NCBI RefSeq assembly: GCF_964656455.1
Contig: NC_135721.1
Span: 54,698,936-54,762,935, forward strand
Direction: 5' to 3'
Source of the DNA: Halichoerus grypus
Lineage: Eukaryota; Chordata; Mammalia; Carnivora; Phocidae
DNA: 64,000 nucleotides
Part shown: positions 1 through 10,525 of the stretch, piece by piece
Numbering within the stretch: position 1 is the first letter of the stretch
How the letters are laid out: every line of letters begins with the position of its first letter
Notes under the pieces: generated by a model
Database searches by the model: none
What the model was told of the DNA's origin: nothing
Seen by the model: only the letters and a program-made list of their open reading frames with translations
Program-made: the position numbers and the translations under genes

Positions 1-1492
1 CTGATGGAGTAAACAAACACCTGAACTCTGAGAGATGCTTTTTGTTAAATGATAATAATAACTTAATTCAATTATAATCAACACCAAGCTAGTCTATAGG
101 CAAGAAACTAAAGTCCCCCCACCCCATACCAGCTCTGATCAAATGTGGGTACCAAGCTGAGTGAGATCTCCCATACTCATTCCTATCATTCAGCTTCTTC
201 TTTAGTTTTTTCCTCAGCTGGGCAGAAACCTCAGTGTGGCAGGTACTGGTGACCTTCAGCCATTCCCATTTAGAGGGAGCCCTGCCCATCCTCAGGGGCC
301 TAAGGAGACACTCAAGATGGTGGAAGGCTGGGCACTATGCAGTGAGTGGCAGATACATTGTTTGCTTTTTAGTAAGTTTACTTTTTTAAATAACAGCAAC
401 TTGGAGGTGGTGCCTACACTCAGAGTGAGCTGTATTCATGCTTTCTATTTTCTATGGAGTTATAAAGAGGAAAGCAGACCAAGAGAACTCTGGTGAATCA
501 GTTCACAGAATATATCCTACAACATGCCAACATCTATTATCTACTCTGTCAGGAAGCTGTGGTGTTTTTAGGGTTTTTAACAACTTCTCTTAATCTTGTT
601 ATATTTTCATAGCATTTCCCAGTTCATGAAGTGTTAACCATAATTACCTCATGGTACCCTGACATCAACTCAGTGATGTAGGTGTTATTAGTAACCTTCC
701 ATTACCTTTCTCAATAAGTTACTTTCTTTCCACAGCAATGTGGCTTTCTCAGAGATAACTTCACCCTAATTAATGACTATCTCTTCTCAGGCTCTCCAGC
801 GCTTCCCTCCCTTGTCCAACCGAACTTTAGCCAAGGTATTTTCTTATTATGCAGACCCCTTTTTGCTTTTTTCATGTGACACCTTTACCTAATCAGAGAA
901 ATCCCTCTGAATCTCTAAAAATAAGTGAATGTCTGACAAGAAAGAAAAACCAGAAGGGGAGGAGAAATGTTTTAGAACTTGAGGATTTTGGAGACCAACC
1001 CGTGTACAGATGGTATTTAATGTTCTCCAAACACCAAATGCTGGCTTCCATGCCTGGCTTCTTCTTGTTATTTCCTGGTCACTTTGAACTGACTTATCAA
1101 ATTGAATAGATTCTTTGATACATATGTTGGTGTTTTAAGTCCTGGTGGGAATAAGGCCTCCCATTTGTTTCAAGTTTTGCTCTTAAGAAATGTTTTTAAA
1201 AAACCCTGCTTAGAAAAGGAATCTCAGTCAAAACCCACTATAACTTTGGTCTTCACCCATTTCAGCAAATGATGCCAACCACTGGGCTTCTTATTAAGAA
1301 TAATTCCAGCTGGCTCCATTCGCCACAGGGAAGTTAGTTTAAATTCATGAAGATGCCAGCCAGCAGACTGATGGCAATATAAGTTCCAGAAAGTAGGATG
1401 TTTAGACTCTTCCTCACCCAAGTTCTGAATCAAATGAAATAAGAAAAATGAGTTAACATGTTGAGGTTGGACCACCATTTTTACTGTGGATC
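1..1492. other. Non-coding unique sequence
   Basis: No gene and no clear repeat are seen. Open frames here are under 90 codons, occur on both strands over the same DNA and carry no recognisable domain. The composition is AT-rich with ordinary mammalian intergenic character. A diverged old repeat could be hidden here that I cannot recognise by eye. Confidence 0.6.
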
Positions 1493-1882
1493 AGACCCAT
1501 GGCGCTGTGAATTGTGTAAGACTGTTGAATCACAGACCTGTACCTCTGAAACAAATAATATATTATATGCTAAAAAAAAAAAAAAGAAGAAGAAGAAGAT
1601 AGTAGAAAGGGAAAAATGAAGGGGGGGAAATCAGAGGGGGAGATGAACCATGAGAGACTATGGACTCTGAGAAACAAACTGAGGGTTCTAGAGGGGAGGG
1701 GGTAGGGGGATGGGTTAGCCTGGTGATGGGTATTAAAGAGGGCACGTATTCAATGGAGCACTGGGTGTTATATGCAAACAATGAATCATGGAACACTACA
1801 TCAAAAACTAATGATGTAATGTATGGCAATTAACATAACAAAATAAAATAAAATATAACAAAATTTAAAAAAAGACCCATGG
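1493..1882 (+). mobile_element. 5'-truncated carnivore L1 3' end (370 bp) with 10-bp TSD
   Basis: This is a short L1 insertion consisting only of 3' UTR. It is bounded by the direct repeat AGACCCATGG at 1493-1502 and 1873-1882, so the insert is 1503-1872. Seen inside: a first module (1503-1571) ending in an A run at about 1572-1585, a GAA-rich stretch, then a second module with a G-rich polypurine tract (about 1690-1720), the phrase ACTGGGTGTTATATGCAAAC and a final A/T-rich tail. The second module matches my memory of the common carnivore L1 terminus. The first module is 66 of 69 identical by eye to the end of the L1 at 52756-53080, which stops there. Both modules therefore moved as one unit here. 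Confidence 0.85.
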
Positions 1883-2650
1883 AGGGACACAGACTGGGCT
1901 GAGAAGCAAACAGACCTGGTAACTTCCCACATGCCCCCCTCACTCTCCCATCCAGACATTAGAACAGCTAGCCCAAAGGGAGTTTTAGTTTGCAGAGCAG
2001 ACACCTTTACCTACATCACTTTCTTGGACTGGTCCCAGTGGAAAGGGAAGAAAGACAACAGACAAATCAAGCTCCAGCTCCCTCCAGCCAAGAGAATCAA
2101 TACCTATAAGAATCAATGCCTATTGCCCACCAGTCCTGAACCCGCTCCTCTTTTGTGCGGGAAAACCATTTGGTTTTTCTCGGCCTCATTGTCTTCCCCT
2201 TTAAAAGGAATGGGTTTGGCTAGGGGATGGCTATGATCCAGTATAACTCTAAAATTCTGTAGTTAGCCCCAGCAGTGACTCTGATGAGGCTTAGGCCAAA
2301 CTGCGCCTTCTCCCTCAAGGCATTAGTTCCTTTTGCTGAGATTCATGGTCAAAGATCACACCCCTGAGACTCACCAATCATCTCAGATGATGGCAACTGT
2401 GAGGGTGACTCAGTGCACATCTGTCCCCACCACCAGAAAATTCACTCCAAATGCACAGGTCAGTGAGAGCATCTCAGACCACAAATAGTACTTTATCATG
2501 AACATCAGCCTGGGAAAATATAGGCCTATTTCCTAATGATCCCAATACAATACTCAAGAACATTATGAAGATTATGATGCTGCACAGTGGTAGGGAAAGA
2601 TAAAAAACCTAGGGGTTGGGGGTCCTATACTCTCCCTTTTGCTTACAGCA
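1883..2650. other. Non-coding unique sequence
   Basis: No gene seen. A 101-codon plus-strand frame (1931-2236) has no domain and begins inside the flank of the L1 insertion, so I treat it as chance. Confidence 0.5.
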
Positions 2651-2718
2651 CTAACAAGCTATGTGACCTTAACATCTCTGGGGCTCTTTCCTCATGGACA
2701 AGGTGATGGAATCAGAGG
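2650..2718 (+). repeat. MIR fragment (core region)
   Basis: A short stretch reads AGCTATGTGACCTTAACATC followed by TTTCCTCATGGACAAGGTGATGG. It corresponds to the MIR core, in which a 'gctgtgtgaccttgggcaag' phrase precedes 'tttcctcatctgtaaaatg'. Only the core is visible and it is strongly diverged. Confidence 0.5.
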
Positions 2719-3469
2719 TTTTCAAACTTAATTCCATCTTTTTAAAAATACAAAATTACATGGAATCTGAATATACAGCATGGGCAAAAATAAATCTGCT
2801 CTGATAGAAGTGTGGGGAGAGAGTCTCAGCTCCATCCTATTTGATTTCTCTCTCCCCTCTGAATAATATCCCCACCTCTAAACATGGTAGGCCCTAAGGT
2901 CTCACGGATCATTTGCTAAGAAGAATTTTCTCTGTGCCAGGCTGCATTTGAGGCCGACACTCTGTTCTGATCATATCCATTTGACAGCCCAGCCAGTATT
3001 CCTGAAGCTACATCCCTAATATTTCTCAGCAACTATTAAAGAAAAACTGAACAGTACATCTAACAGTGATATGGGCCAGTTATCATCAGAGTTAGAACAT
3101 AAAAACTACACATAAAATATACTTGAGTTTTCATCACAAAACTAAATTTTAGTTCAATAGGGAGAGAGAGAATATGGTAAAGCATAAAGGCACAACACTA
3201 TTACAAAATAATTTACTTTCAAAGATATTCTGCTCACTACTCTGTGTTGCACAATCCAGACCCAAGGCATGAGATTTTTACCATAAAATAGCGTGAGAAG
3301 GGTCAGGTTCTCCTGAGAGAAAGTGCTTCTCTCTCTCTCTCACAGGAAACATGAAGCAGTTCTGGCCTTCAGAAGAAATGGCCCCATCCTCTGGTTACCC
3401 AGCCCCCTTGTATATCTCCTCTGCATGTGCTAATTCTTTTGAAGGTGATGGGGGTTCTTTGCATGGAAG

Positions 3470-3610
3470 ATATATGCAGCTCGATGGCGGGAAGTGAGAT
3501 CCTAATTATCTGCAGCTGACAACCTTTCAGGGCCCATTATAAAAGAAACGTCTGCACCAGCGCTCGGAGCCCTATAGCCCAGCTCCAGGGAGTTTGAGGG
3601 AGCAACAAGG
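3470..3610 (+). promoter_or_regulatory. Candidate regulatory block with TATA-like box
   Basis: Within about 35 bases lie TAATTATC (3513-3520, homeodomain core), CAGCTG (3523-3528, E-box) and TATAAAAG (3538-3545). A locally GC-rich stretch with a CpG follows (ACCAGCGCTCGGAGCC). This spacing is promoter-like: a start site would fall near 3570. No open frame or splice donor follows that would make it a gene promoter, so an orphan promoter, an enhancer or chance are all possible. Confidence 0.25.
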
Positions 3611-3619
3611 AGTGATTCC

Positions 3620-5490
3620 AAGAGCCTGATTTATCAGGGAAGATTAGAAGAGTTACATCTATGGTCTGGTGAAACAATGACAGAGGGGGAGCAGGCTAAT
3701 GGTTGACAAAGGGGCAGAAGAAGGAGAAGAGATTTATGTAGCTTGGTACGAGGGTGAGCAACTGGAGGAATGGAATGAAATGAAGACAGGAAAGAAAGTC
3801 CCAAGTAAATATCCGGGAAACTTTCCTTGCTGATTTATTAGACAGATGAGCAAATCTTCCAGATGAAGCTTCATCATCACCCTGAGAGTGAGTGAGCCTA
3901 CATAAATGTGTCATGGCCATTTGTCTCTGTCACTGTGGACTCGCAGTGATATGTAGCACAGTTTTCCATCTTTTTCTTGAAGAGTGTCCTTAAAAGTCAG
4001 AATCAACCCTTTTCTTGATGGGACACTGGAAAGCTCTTAAGGGGCATGTGGCCTATATCTGCAATTCTAGGCACAGCCACTTGCTAACCATCACCAAAAC
4101 TTAACATCTACTTGACAATTTTTTAGAGGTGCAGACTGTACTTGTCCATGGTACCCAGCCCAGAATCTCCCTGAGTTTAGAGAGGAGCTTACACTCAGGA
4201 CAGAAGCCAGGAAGACACTTCAAAATTCAATTGATGTTCTTTCAGCAGCGACATATGGAAATATTCTGGTGAGCCTGACTACATGAAGAGTGTCTCTATC
4301 TGATTCTGACCTGGATAGGGACGCTCCTATATGCCACTTCAGACCCTTTCAGACTCTCCTTGTTCCAGATGCCACGGCAGCAACCAGCTCTGCATGAGCT
4401 CCAAATAACATCACATAGGCTCCACCTGACCTATCTCACCTCCTGCTCTGGGAATTCTCTGTTGCTATATAGGCACAGGGTGCCCCAAGAGCCTGCCACG
4501 TACCCACCAAATGCAACCAGCAGTGATGAGCTGAGGTACAATGGAGAAAACATTTGACCCGTGGGAGCTGGCTGGTAAAGTCTTTCCCCTTTTTCCTGTA
4601 GATAGACTATATGGTTATGCAGTTTAGATTGTTTCCTGGGGGACAGTCCCACAAGATCAAGATCAAGCAATCAGTAGCAGCCAATAAGATAAGACATCCT
4701 CATATTGGCTCTCTCTGTCTCACTCTCCTTTCCCCTCCTGCTCCCCAGGGTTGAATCCTTTACTAGCATCATAGCACAGAAGGCTTTGCCTCAAGTTATG
4801 CTTTCTAGGGGAACCCAAGCTAAGATATGACCAAATATTCGGGGCCCAAGAGTTACTAAACTGTCTGAATAATGACATAAACTTCTTTACTCATTTGACC
4901 TGGGCACCTGGCCCAACTTTTATCCTAGACATTGCATAGAACTGTCCCCTTCCACCATAAGCCCCTAGATAGTGCCTCCATTAGAGTCCAGGCATAGCAA
5001 GGATCCTTGTATGGGCCCCATCTTATATTTCAGTATCTCCACCGGCTTATTCTACTGGAGAGAACTGGCTAGCTGGAGGACTTGAGCTCAGCCAAGCTGG
5101 CGTTTCCTAACATGCCCCCCAAAGGAGCCAAGATATAATATACAAGCTAAGCTGGGCACCCAGGGAGTGATGATCAGCCCCTTTGGAGGTAGCCTGAGAG
5201 GTCACTGACTAGCCTGTGGCCTTTCCATCCAGTTGGGAGGTTTCCCTGCCACAATTACTTTTGATTCTATTCTTTGTGTTATAGGCCTATAATTCCAGTC
5301 AAGCACTGGTAAACTCAGAATCCTAAAATGATCATTCCTTATTGCTAAAAGCCCAGTCCTTGGTGCTCTAAAGAGAGACTACAACTCTAACCAAAGAGAG
5401 ACTAAACCTCTAAGTTATCTGTAATGATGCAAGCTTTTGTTGTTGTTTTTGTTTTTTTAGTGTGTGTTTTAAGTTCAACTACTTTTATGT
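3620..5490. other. Non-coding unique sequence
   Basis: No gene seen. The frames at 3696-3920, 4360-4557 and 4431-4670 are short, overlap on opposite strands and have no domain. No repeat family is recognised with confidence. Confidence 0.5.
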
Positions 5491-5496
5491 CCCCAC

Positions 5497-5523
5497 AAAA
5501 AAAAAAAAAAAAAAAAAAAAAAA
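5497..5523 (+). repeat. Poly(A) tract, 27 A
   Basis: An uninterrupted run of 27 A lies just downstream of TTTTAAGTTCAACTACTTTT. It could be the tail of an old retroposed sequence, but I cannot identify a body upstream or matching flanks, so I call only the homopolymer. Confidence 0.9.
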
Positions 5524-5612
5524 GGAAGAAAATTCCTTAGTAACCCATTATGGGTTAGTGAATTCCCAAACCGTTCAAAAATACTTTAAAGTTCTTTTGG
5601 GACATAGCCAGA

Positions 5613-5697
5613 TACTTAATATTGTATTACATTTTATAGTTGTCACTTAATCAAGCTATTTAATATTATAGTACATTTTAAAACTGTCACTTAATCA
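5613..5697 (+). repeat. Imperfect 41-bp tandem duplication
   Basis: Two 41-bp units, 5613-5653 and 5657-5697, are separated by 3 bp. I count 35 of 41 matching positions. Both units end in TGTCACTTAATCA. It is an isolated local duplication with no third copy. Confidence 0.8.
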
Positions 5698-5933
5698 CAT
5701 TTTCTTGACCCTTTTATGGGAATTAAAGATCACTGTAGATAAAAAATGGCATGCTTTAGTTTAAATAGATTCAGTATGTCCAGTTTGACAGTTACTTCTG
5801 AGACATTAGAAGAATTTTCTGTGATTAATGTGACCCACACACGTTAAATGGTGTAATGTTCCATTTCTTCAGCCATTAGTGGAAACAGCATCAGACAGAA
5901 GGAGCCAAAATGTAGCCAACTGTATGTAAAGCT

Positions 5934-5956
5934 GGGAGATGGGGGTGGGGGTGGGG
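5934..5956 (+). other. G-quadruplex-forming motif
   Basis: Four G runs of 3, 5, 5 and 4 are separated by loops AGAT, T and T. This fits the G3+N1-7 pattern with very short loops, which favours a stable parallel fold. It sits alone in otherwise AT-rich sequence, about 250 bp before the candidate regulatory block at 6.2 kb. Confidence 0.7.
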
Positions 5957-6179
5957 CTAAAGATAATATAGAGCCAGGCAGGCTGAGATAAGAGAAAGAT
6001 TTCTACTGATTTAATATTTGCTTTCTCTGGGCATCTTGAGAGCAAAGTCTGAGAAACACAAAGGTCAGGCCCTGGTAATGGAGTGAATGCCAGGCTAGCA
6101 AAGCAAGCACTCTGAGGGGAGCGCTCTCCACAAGGGGGGTGCATCTCGGGCAAGCAGCTGAGTGGAGTTACTTGGTGCT

Positions 6180-6720
6180 TATTATAAATGATTGATGAAC
6201 ATTGCTTCTAAATTTAGAAAAGCTCTCTAAATGGACATTTACTCACAAGGAAAAAAAATCCTCTGAAAGGTCCATCCCTAGAACGGTTTTGTTTATGGCG
6301 CTGCGATAGTTCCGGGCAATTAATCCAGAATTGCGTCACTGAAAGATTTTATATTCTTAAGTGTTCACTCATGTAGTTAAAGTAAATTATGTCCTTTTCC
6401 AAACATGTTTCAAAGAATTGTACTGGGTTTTAAAAATCCTGGTCCCTAAATCCTACTTGTTTGTTTAATTAATCTGAAAATAACTGCTCCTGCTTTGTTT
6501 CTTAATCACAGATCACATGCAATGTATTTGTTAGCAGCTGCGAATGAAAGCATGTCCCAGTGTGTTTTTCTTGATTGTTTAATAAGAGTTGAATAATACC
6601 CTATTTAATCCATCAAGTAGGACATTACAATAACATTGATCTTTTGTTTGACAGCAAATTTGTTTGATAACAGAATAGAATATAATGTAACCAAATCAGT
6701 GTCAGAAATGTATTTCAGAG
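6180..6720. promoter_or_regulatory. Candidate conserved non-coding element A
   Basis: The block is not recognisable as repeat and is dense in developmental-type motifs: CAATTAATCC near 6317, TTAATTAA (6465-6472), a TCF/LEF-like GATCTTTTG near 6639, TTGTTTGACAGC after it, and several ATTA cores. It also holds CpGs (GGCGCTGCG, TTGCGTCACTG) in an AT-rich setting. Such texture is typical of distal enhancers in gene deserts. Conservation cannot be shown from one sequence, so this is inference. Confidence 0.35.
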
Positions 6721-6729
6721 AATCCAATA

Positions 6730-8395
6730 AAAAACACCCGTGCACACCCAGACACTGAAAGGTAGGGCAAAGGAACTAGGCACAGCAAGACACGCTGGAC
6801 AGGAGGGTCCGAAGGGAAAATCTAGCCTTGCAAAATGCCCACAGCTTACCCAGAAGATGCAAGCCAAACACTCCACACCCTAGGGATGTGGCCATTTTGG
6901 CTGAGGAAGGTCAACCTACTCCAAGATCAAAATGGACAGACCAATGACCCCCATCATGTTCTTCCTTTGTTGGCTCAGACGTTGTAATTCTTGGGGTCAA
7001 AGATGCCAGGTTCTGCCATCACTTAGCATACCTCCTTTTCCTTCCTGCTACAACACAGTAAGGGCTCTTGAAGAATGCTATTGTTCACATCCCAGAATCC
7101 TTGACCTGCTTCCAAACCTATAGATAAGAAACCCTTTCTTTTCAGCAACCTTTATCTCCAAAAAGGAATGGGAATTGGTTCAAAGGATTGTGCAAGACCC
7201 GATCTTCATGAACTTCACCTAGGAAGATGTGTCAGCCCTGGTGTTTATTCACATGTATGTTTATTAGATGTTTCACAGTTGGACCCTTCCTTTCCCCCCA
7301 AAACCCAGCACAGAGCTGTAACAGAGCCTCTCTTTAGATACCAAAACCAGATAATGCTACAAAGAGGGGAAAAGATATGTAGCAACAAAAAAATTCTCAA
7401 GGTGCTCAGTTTTAAGTCATGTATCTTGTCCCAAAGCTGAGTAGGCAGTGCACATGCTGACCAAATTCAATGTGCTGACCCTCTCACAGAAAATGTAGAG
7501 GTGCAGAGACCCAATAAGCAGTGGAAGGAATGCAGAGGATTCACTTTATGTTGCTGGGGAGAGGGAAGAGAACAGTTATATTTTAAAAAATCCCTAAGAA
7601 AACAAACAGCCATTGGATACATCTGCACTCTCTTCCTTTTTATAAATTTTTTTTTGTAGATAATGGGTAAACTTCACTTTCTAATGAAGGTAGAATAAGA
7701 GTTCACAAAGATAGTTTCAAACCTTTAGTAGTGAATATAAGCTAAGAAAGCAAAAGAGAAAGTACTATCAAATTTCCCAAATCAACCCTGTGCTTATGGC
7801 TTTGCAACCCAAACCTCAGGAGAAATTTAATTGTTGTTACTTTTTTAAACATTTACATCTAAAACTGGAATTTCCCTGTCACTCACACTTCGTCTTCATC
7901 TTGTCACAGAGGGGGAGATAGCCAGGATGATCTTGTGGATCTAGAAAGTCGAGGAGTCTTTGTTTTAATTCCTCCCTAATTTTTACCCATCAGTCTCCCT
8001 GTCTCACATTATTATAATTCCTTCCCTCTCTCCATTCCCTGCCTCCTTCCTTATTCTTTTGTTCTCTGACTAATCTTCCCTTTTATATTAATGAAGTCCT
8101 TTGTAGTTTCTCTTCAAATCTTCCAGTGGATTCCTTTGTGACTTCTGTTTTTTTACCTGATAGGGCCTTTTTAAAAAAACCCATGAAAATTATTAATACT
8201 TACATCCTTTCTGGCACTGTACCACTGGTCTTAAAACATTCTATTACATTTCTGATCTGAAACGGCTTTCTCTTGACCCAGAAGTATTGGCAAATTACAG
8301 ACCCCAAGCCAATCTTTTATGGAGAAGGTCTGAGAGCAAGTGGTAGCCTTTCAAGTGCTTAACCATGGAGTCATAATCTTTATGACAAATAGCCT
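6730..8395. other. Non-coding unique sequence
   Basis: No gene seen. The frames at 6932-7123 and 7168-7440 are open in one frame only and have no domain. The pyrimidine-rich part at about 7960-8160 has no clear repeat identity. Confidence 0.5.
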
Positions 8396-8399
8396 CTTG

Positions 8400-9070
8400 C
8401 TTTGCAGTTATGGCTAGTTTACTATGCATATGGCTGAAAAAGGGCCCCTTAAAGTGGTCAGGGACTTTTTCTCAAGCCCCCTCCCAGGTGTCACATCACT
8501 CCTTTTTACTGGCCTTGTTAGAGGGACAGCATTAGCCCCACAGATCACCCGAGCTTCCTGACCAGCTGCCAGGCTGTAAAGCACGTGGAACTGGGGTGGT
8601 CGATCCAAAGACATCAACTTGTCACTCTTGATGATCATTCATCTGCAACAGAAATAGCCCATGGTGCCTCAGAGATCGATGTGGAGACCACCGCTCTTCA
8701 ACATTATTGCCACTAATTATTAAGATGAATGCGGTGATTAATGGGAGCGATGCTTTTTCACTTTATGCAAATGGAGAGCTCATGCATATACATGGCAGAA
8801 GGGGCTCACCAACCTGGTGCCCTGAACGTTGCTGCTCAGCCCCCTTACTCAGCTGTCACTGTGACCCAGGTGCAACGACTTAGAGCGATTTAAAAAGAAA
8901 TGCTAAAAATGAATTGTTGATCAGCAGCCTCAGGCAGCTTTTTGGAAATTCCCTACGACAAGGGCTGTGCTTTGATTAGGAAAAGCTCAATCAAGGCAAT
9001 AACTAGGGTCATTACGGATGCTGCATTAGCCTGTGGTCCTTTGAGTTCACATTGTCTGAAAGAAAGAGCT
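8400..9070. promoter_or_regulatory. Candidate conserved non-coding element B
   Basis: This is the strongest enhancer-like block in the left half. It contains TAATTATTAA (8714-8723), TGATTAAT (8735-8742), a perfect POU octamer ATGCAAAT (8765-8772) followed by GCATATACATG, and GTGATTAATG/GATCATT-type homeodomain cores. A CAGGTG E-box lies near 8866, with further GATTA cores at about 8970-9000. It contains more CpGs than its surroundings and no repeat. Motif content is seen; function is inferred. Confidence 0.45.
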
Positions 9071-9094
9071 GATGAAGGAGAAAATGCAGCTTCT

Positions 9095-9220
9095 GCTGTG
9101 ATGATGTAAACTGAGGCAAGTCAACCTCTCTGGGTCTTAGTTTTCTCCTTGGTAAAAATGTGGGGGTCCAATTAAATGACATAAAGCCCCTTTTAACCTT
9201 ACAATTTTAGTATTTTATAA
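9095..9220 (+). repeat. MIR fragment
   Basis: GAGGCAAGTCAACCTCTCTG then TCTTAGTTTTCTCCTTGGTA then TTAAATGACATAAAGCCCCT follow the order of the MIR core and 3' part (ctctctgggcct / tttcctcatctgtaaaa / attaaatgag). Diverged but in order. Confidence 0.65.
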
Positions 9221-9339
9221 TGCACAAGATAAGTGGGATACAAACACACATCCTTTTGTCCTCTACCCAAAATGAACACTTTCTGCCACAATAATCTTAG
9301 GATGGCTTATCTTTCATTACTTGTATTTCATAAGCATAT

Positions 9340-9578
9340 ATTCCATTCATCTAACAAACATTTCATTCAGTATCTACTCTGTGCATAATACAAAACAAAT
9401 CTTTCCTCCATAAGAACTCTATATACTTAAATGCTAATCAGTGTATCCCACTTAGTTTCTATGTGTCTTAGATATAAGCTCTCTACTGACTGGAACTGAA
9501 CCTTATTCTGCTTTGTAAACCCAGTGCCTGACACAGAATTGGCACTCAGTAAATATTTGTTAAATGAATGAATATTAG
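9340..9578. repeat. Two L2 3' ends in inverted orientation
   Basis: The left half (about 9345-9410, minus strand) reads CATCTAACAAACATTTCATT followed by CTACTCTGTGC, the reverse of an L2 terminus. The right half (about 9425-9578, plus strand) ends in GCACTCAGTAAATATTTGTT and AAATGAATGAAT, the forward L2 terminus. Two ancient L2 copies therefore lie tail to head with little spacer. Family assignment is from memory of the consensus. Confidence 0.6.
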
Positions 9579-9579
9579 G

Positions 9580-10335
9580 CATTGGGGAAGAATGATTACA
9601 AAGAATTTAAGAAAGGACCCCTGCCCTCCAGCCCCTTACGATCTACGTGAAGCCAAAAATACAGTCAGGCAAGTAGCCAACACAATATCACAATGAATGA
9701 AGTAGCTACATGCAGCCACTGGTGGCTCTTGAACAAGAGTAAAACTTTCCTATGGATTTCATGAATGGAAGCCTTTGATAACTCATTCCAGAACTGGGAA
9801 GGGAACAAATATGAGTACCTGACTCCTGGCCTTCAGTCTTATGCCAAACAGATGGTATCCTACCCCTTCTTAGGGATCTTAAGGTAGAGATGCCACAGTC
9901 TTTGATGGTTACCCAGACCAGCCCTTTGTCCAAGAATTCTTCCCATCTACTCAGAGCTTCTCCTTCCACATGGACTGATTCTGGATGGGTGATGACCACG
10001 TTTTTCTGATGCCTGATGCTATTACATCACTGAAGGCCCAGTAGGGACAGTTAATCTGGCGACTTCAGAGACTGACTGTGCCACTCAGAGTAGCTGATGG
10101 CCTGATGAGCATCCGTCTCAAAAACAAATTCCCTGAAGAACTGACTCACAACCTTAAGTGACCAATGAGCCATTTAATTTCCTTGTCAGATATCCTAGAG
10201 GTAGAATTTCAGGTGGGTTCTCAACTACAACCCTGGGCTCTGGTGATCTAATCCTCTGTTCTCACTCTCCATCTTTTTTTTTTCTCTAAAGGAGTAGCAG
10301 AATTCCAAGTTGGGGTGGTGGTGTATGATGGTTGG
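9580..10335. other. Non-coding unique sequence
   Basis: No gene seen. The 97-codon minus-strand frame at 9706-9999 has no domain. No repeat recognised. Confidence 0.5.
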
Positions 10336-10525
10336 AGTAAATGTTCTATAGTCAGGCGAGAATCTGAATTCTGGTTCTGCCCCTTACCAGCTATATGAGA
10401 AACCTTTAGTACTCTCACCTGCCAGATGGAGAGAATATCTGTGTATGCCTCAGAGTTCTTTGGGGGAATAAAGGGGATAAAGTGGGTAAAGTGCCCGCCA
10501 CACAGTAAGCCCTAGATAAGTGAAA
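10336..10525 (+). repeat. MIR element
   Basis: The order GAATCTGAATTCTGGTTCTG, CCTTACCAGCTATATGAGAA, CACCTGCCAGATGGAGAGAA, GATAAAGTGGGTAAAGTGCC and CCACACAGTAAGCCCTAGAT follows MIR from its 5' box through core to 3' end. Nearly full length and diverged, as expected for a pre-eutherian SINE. Confidence 0.75.

Noticed and set aside
2715..2825. Possible hAT-like fragment beginning TTTTCAAACTTAATTCC
   Set aside because: Only a few short resemblances; not enough ordered matches to name a repeat.
6890..7160. LTR-like texture (CCATTTTGGCTGAGGAAGGT and a pyrimidine-rich tail)
   Set aside because: No TG...CA ends, poly(A) signal or target duplication could be fixed.
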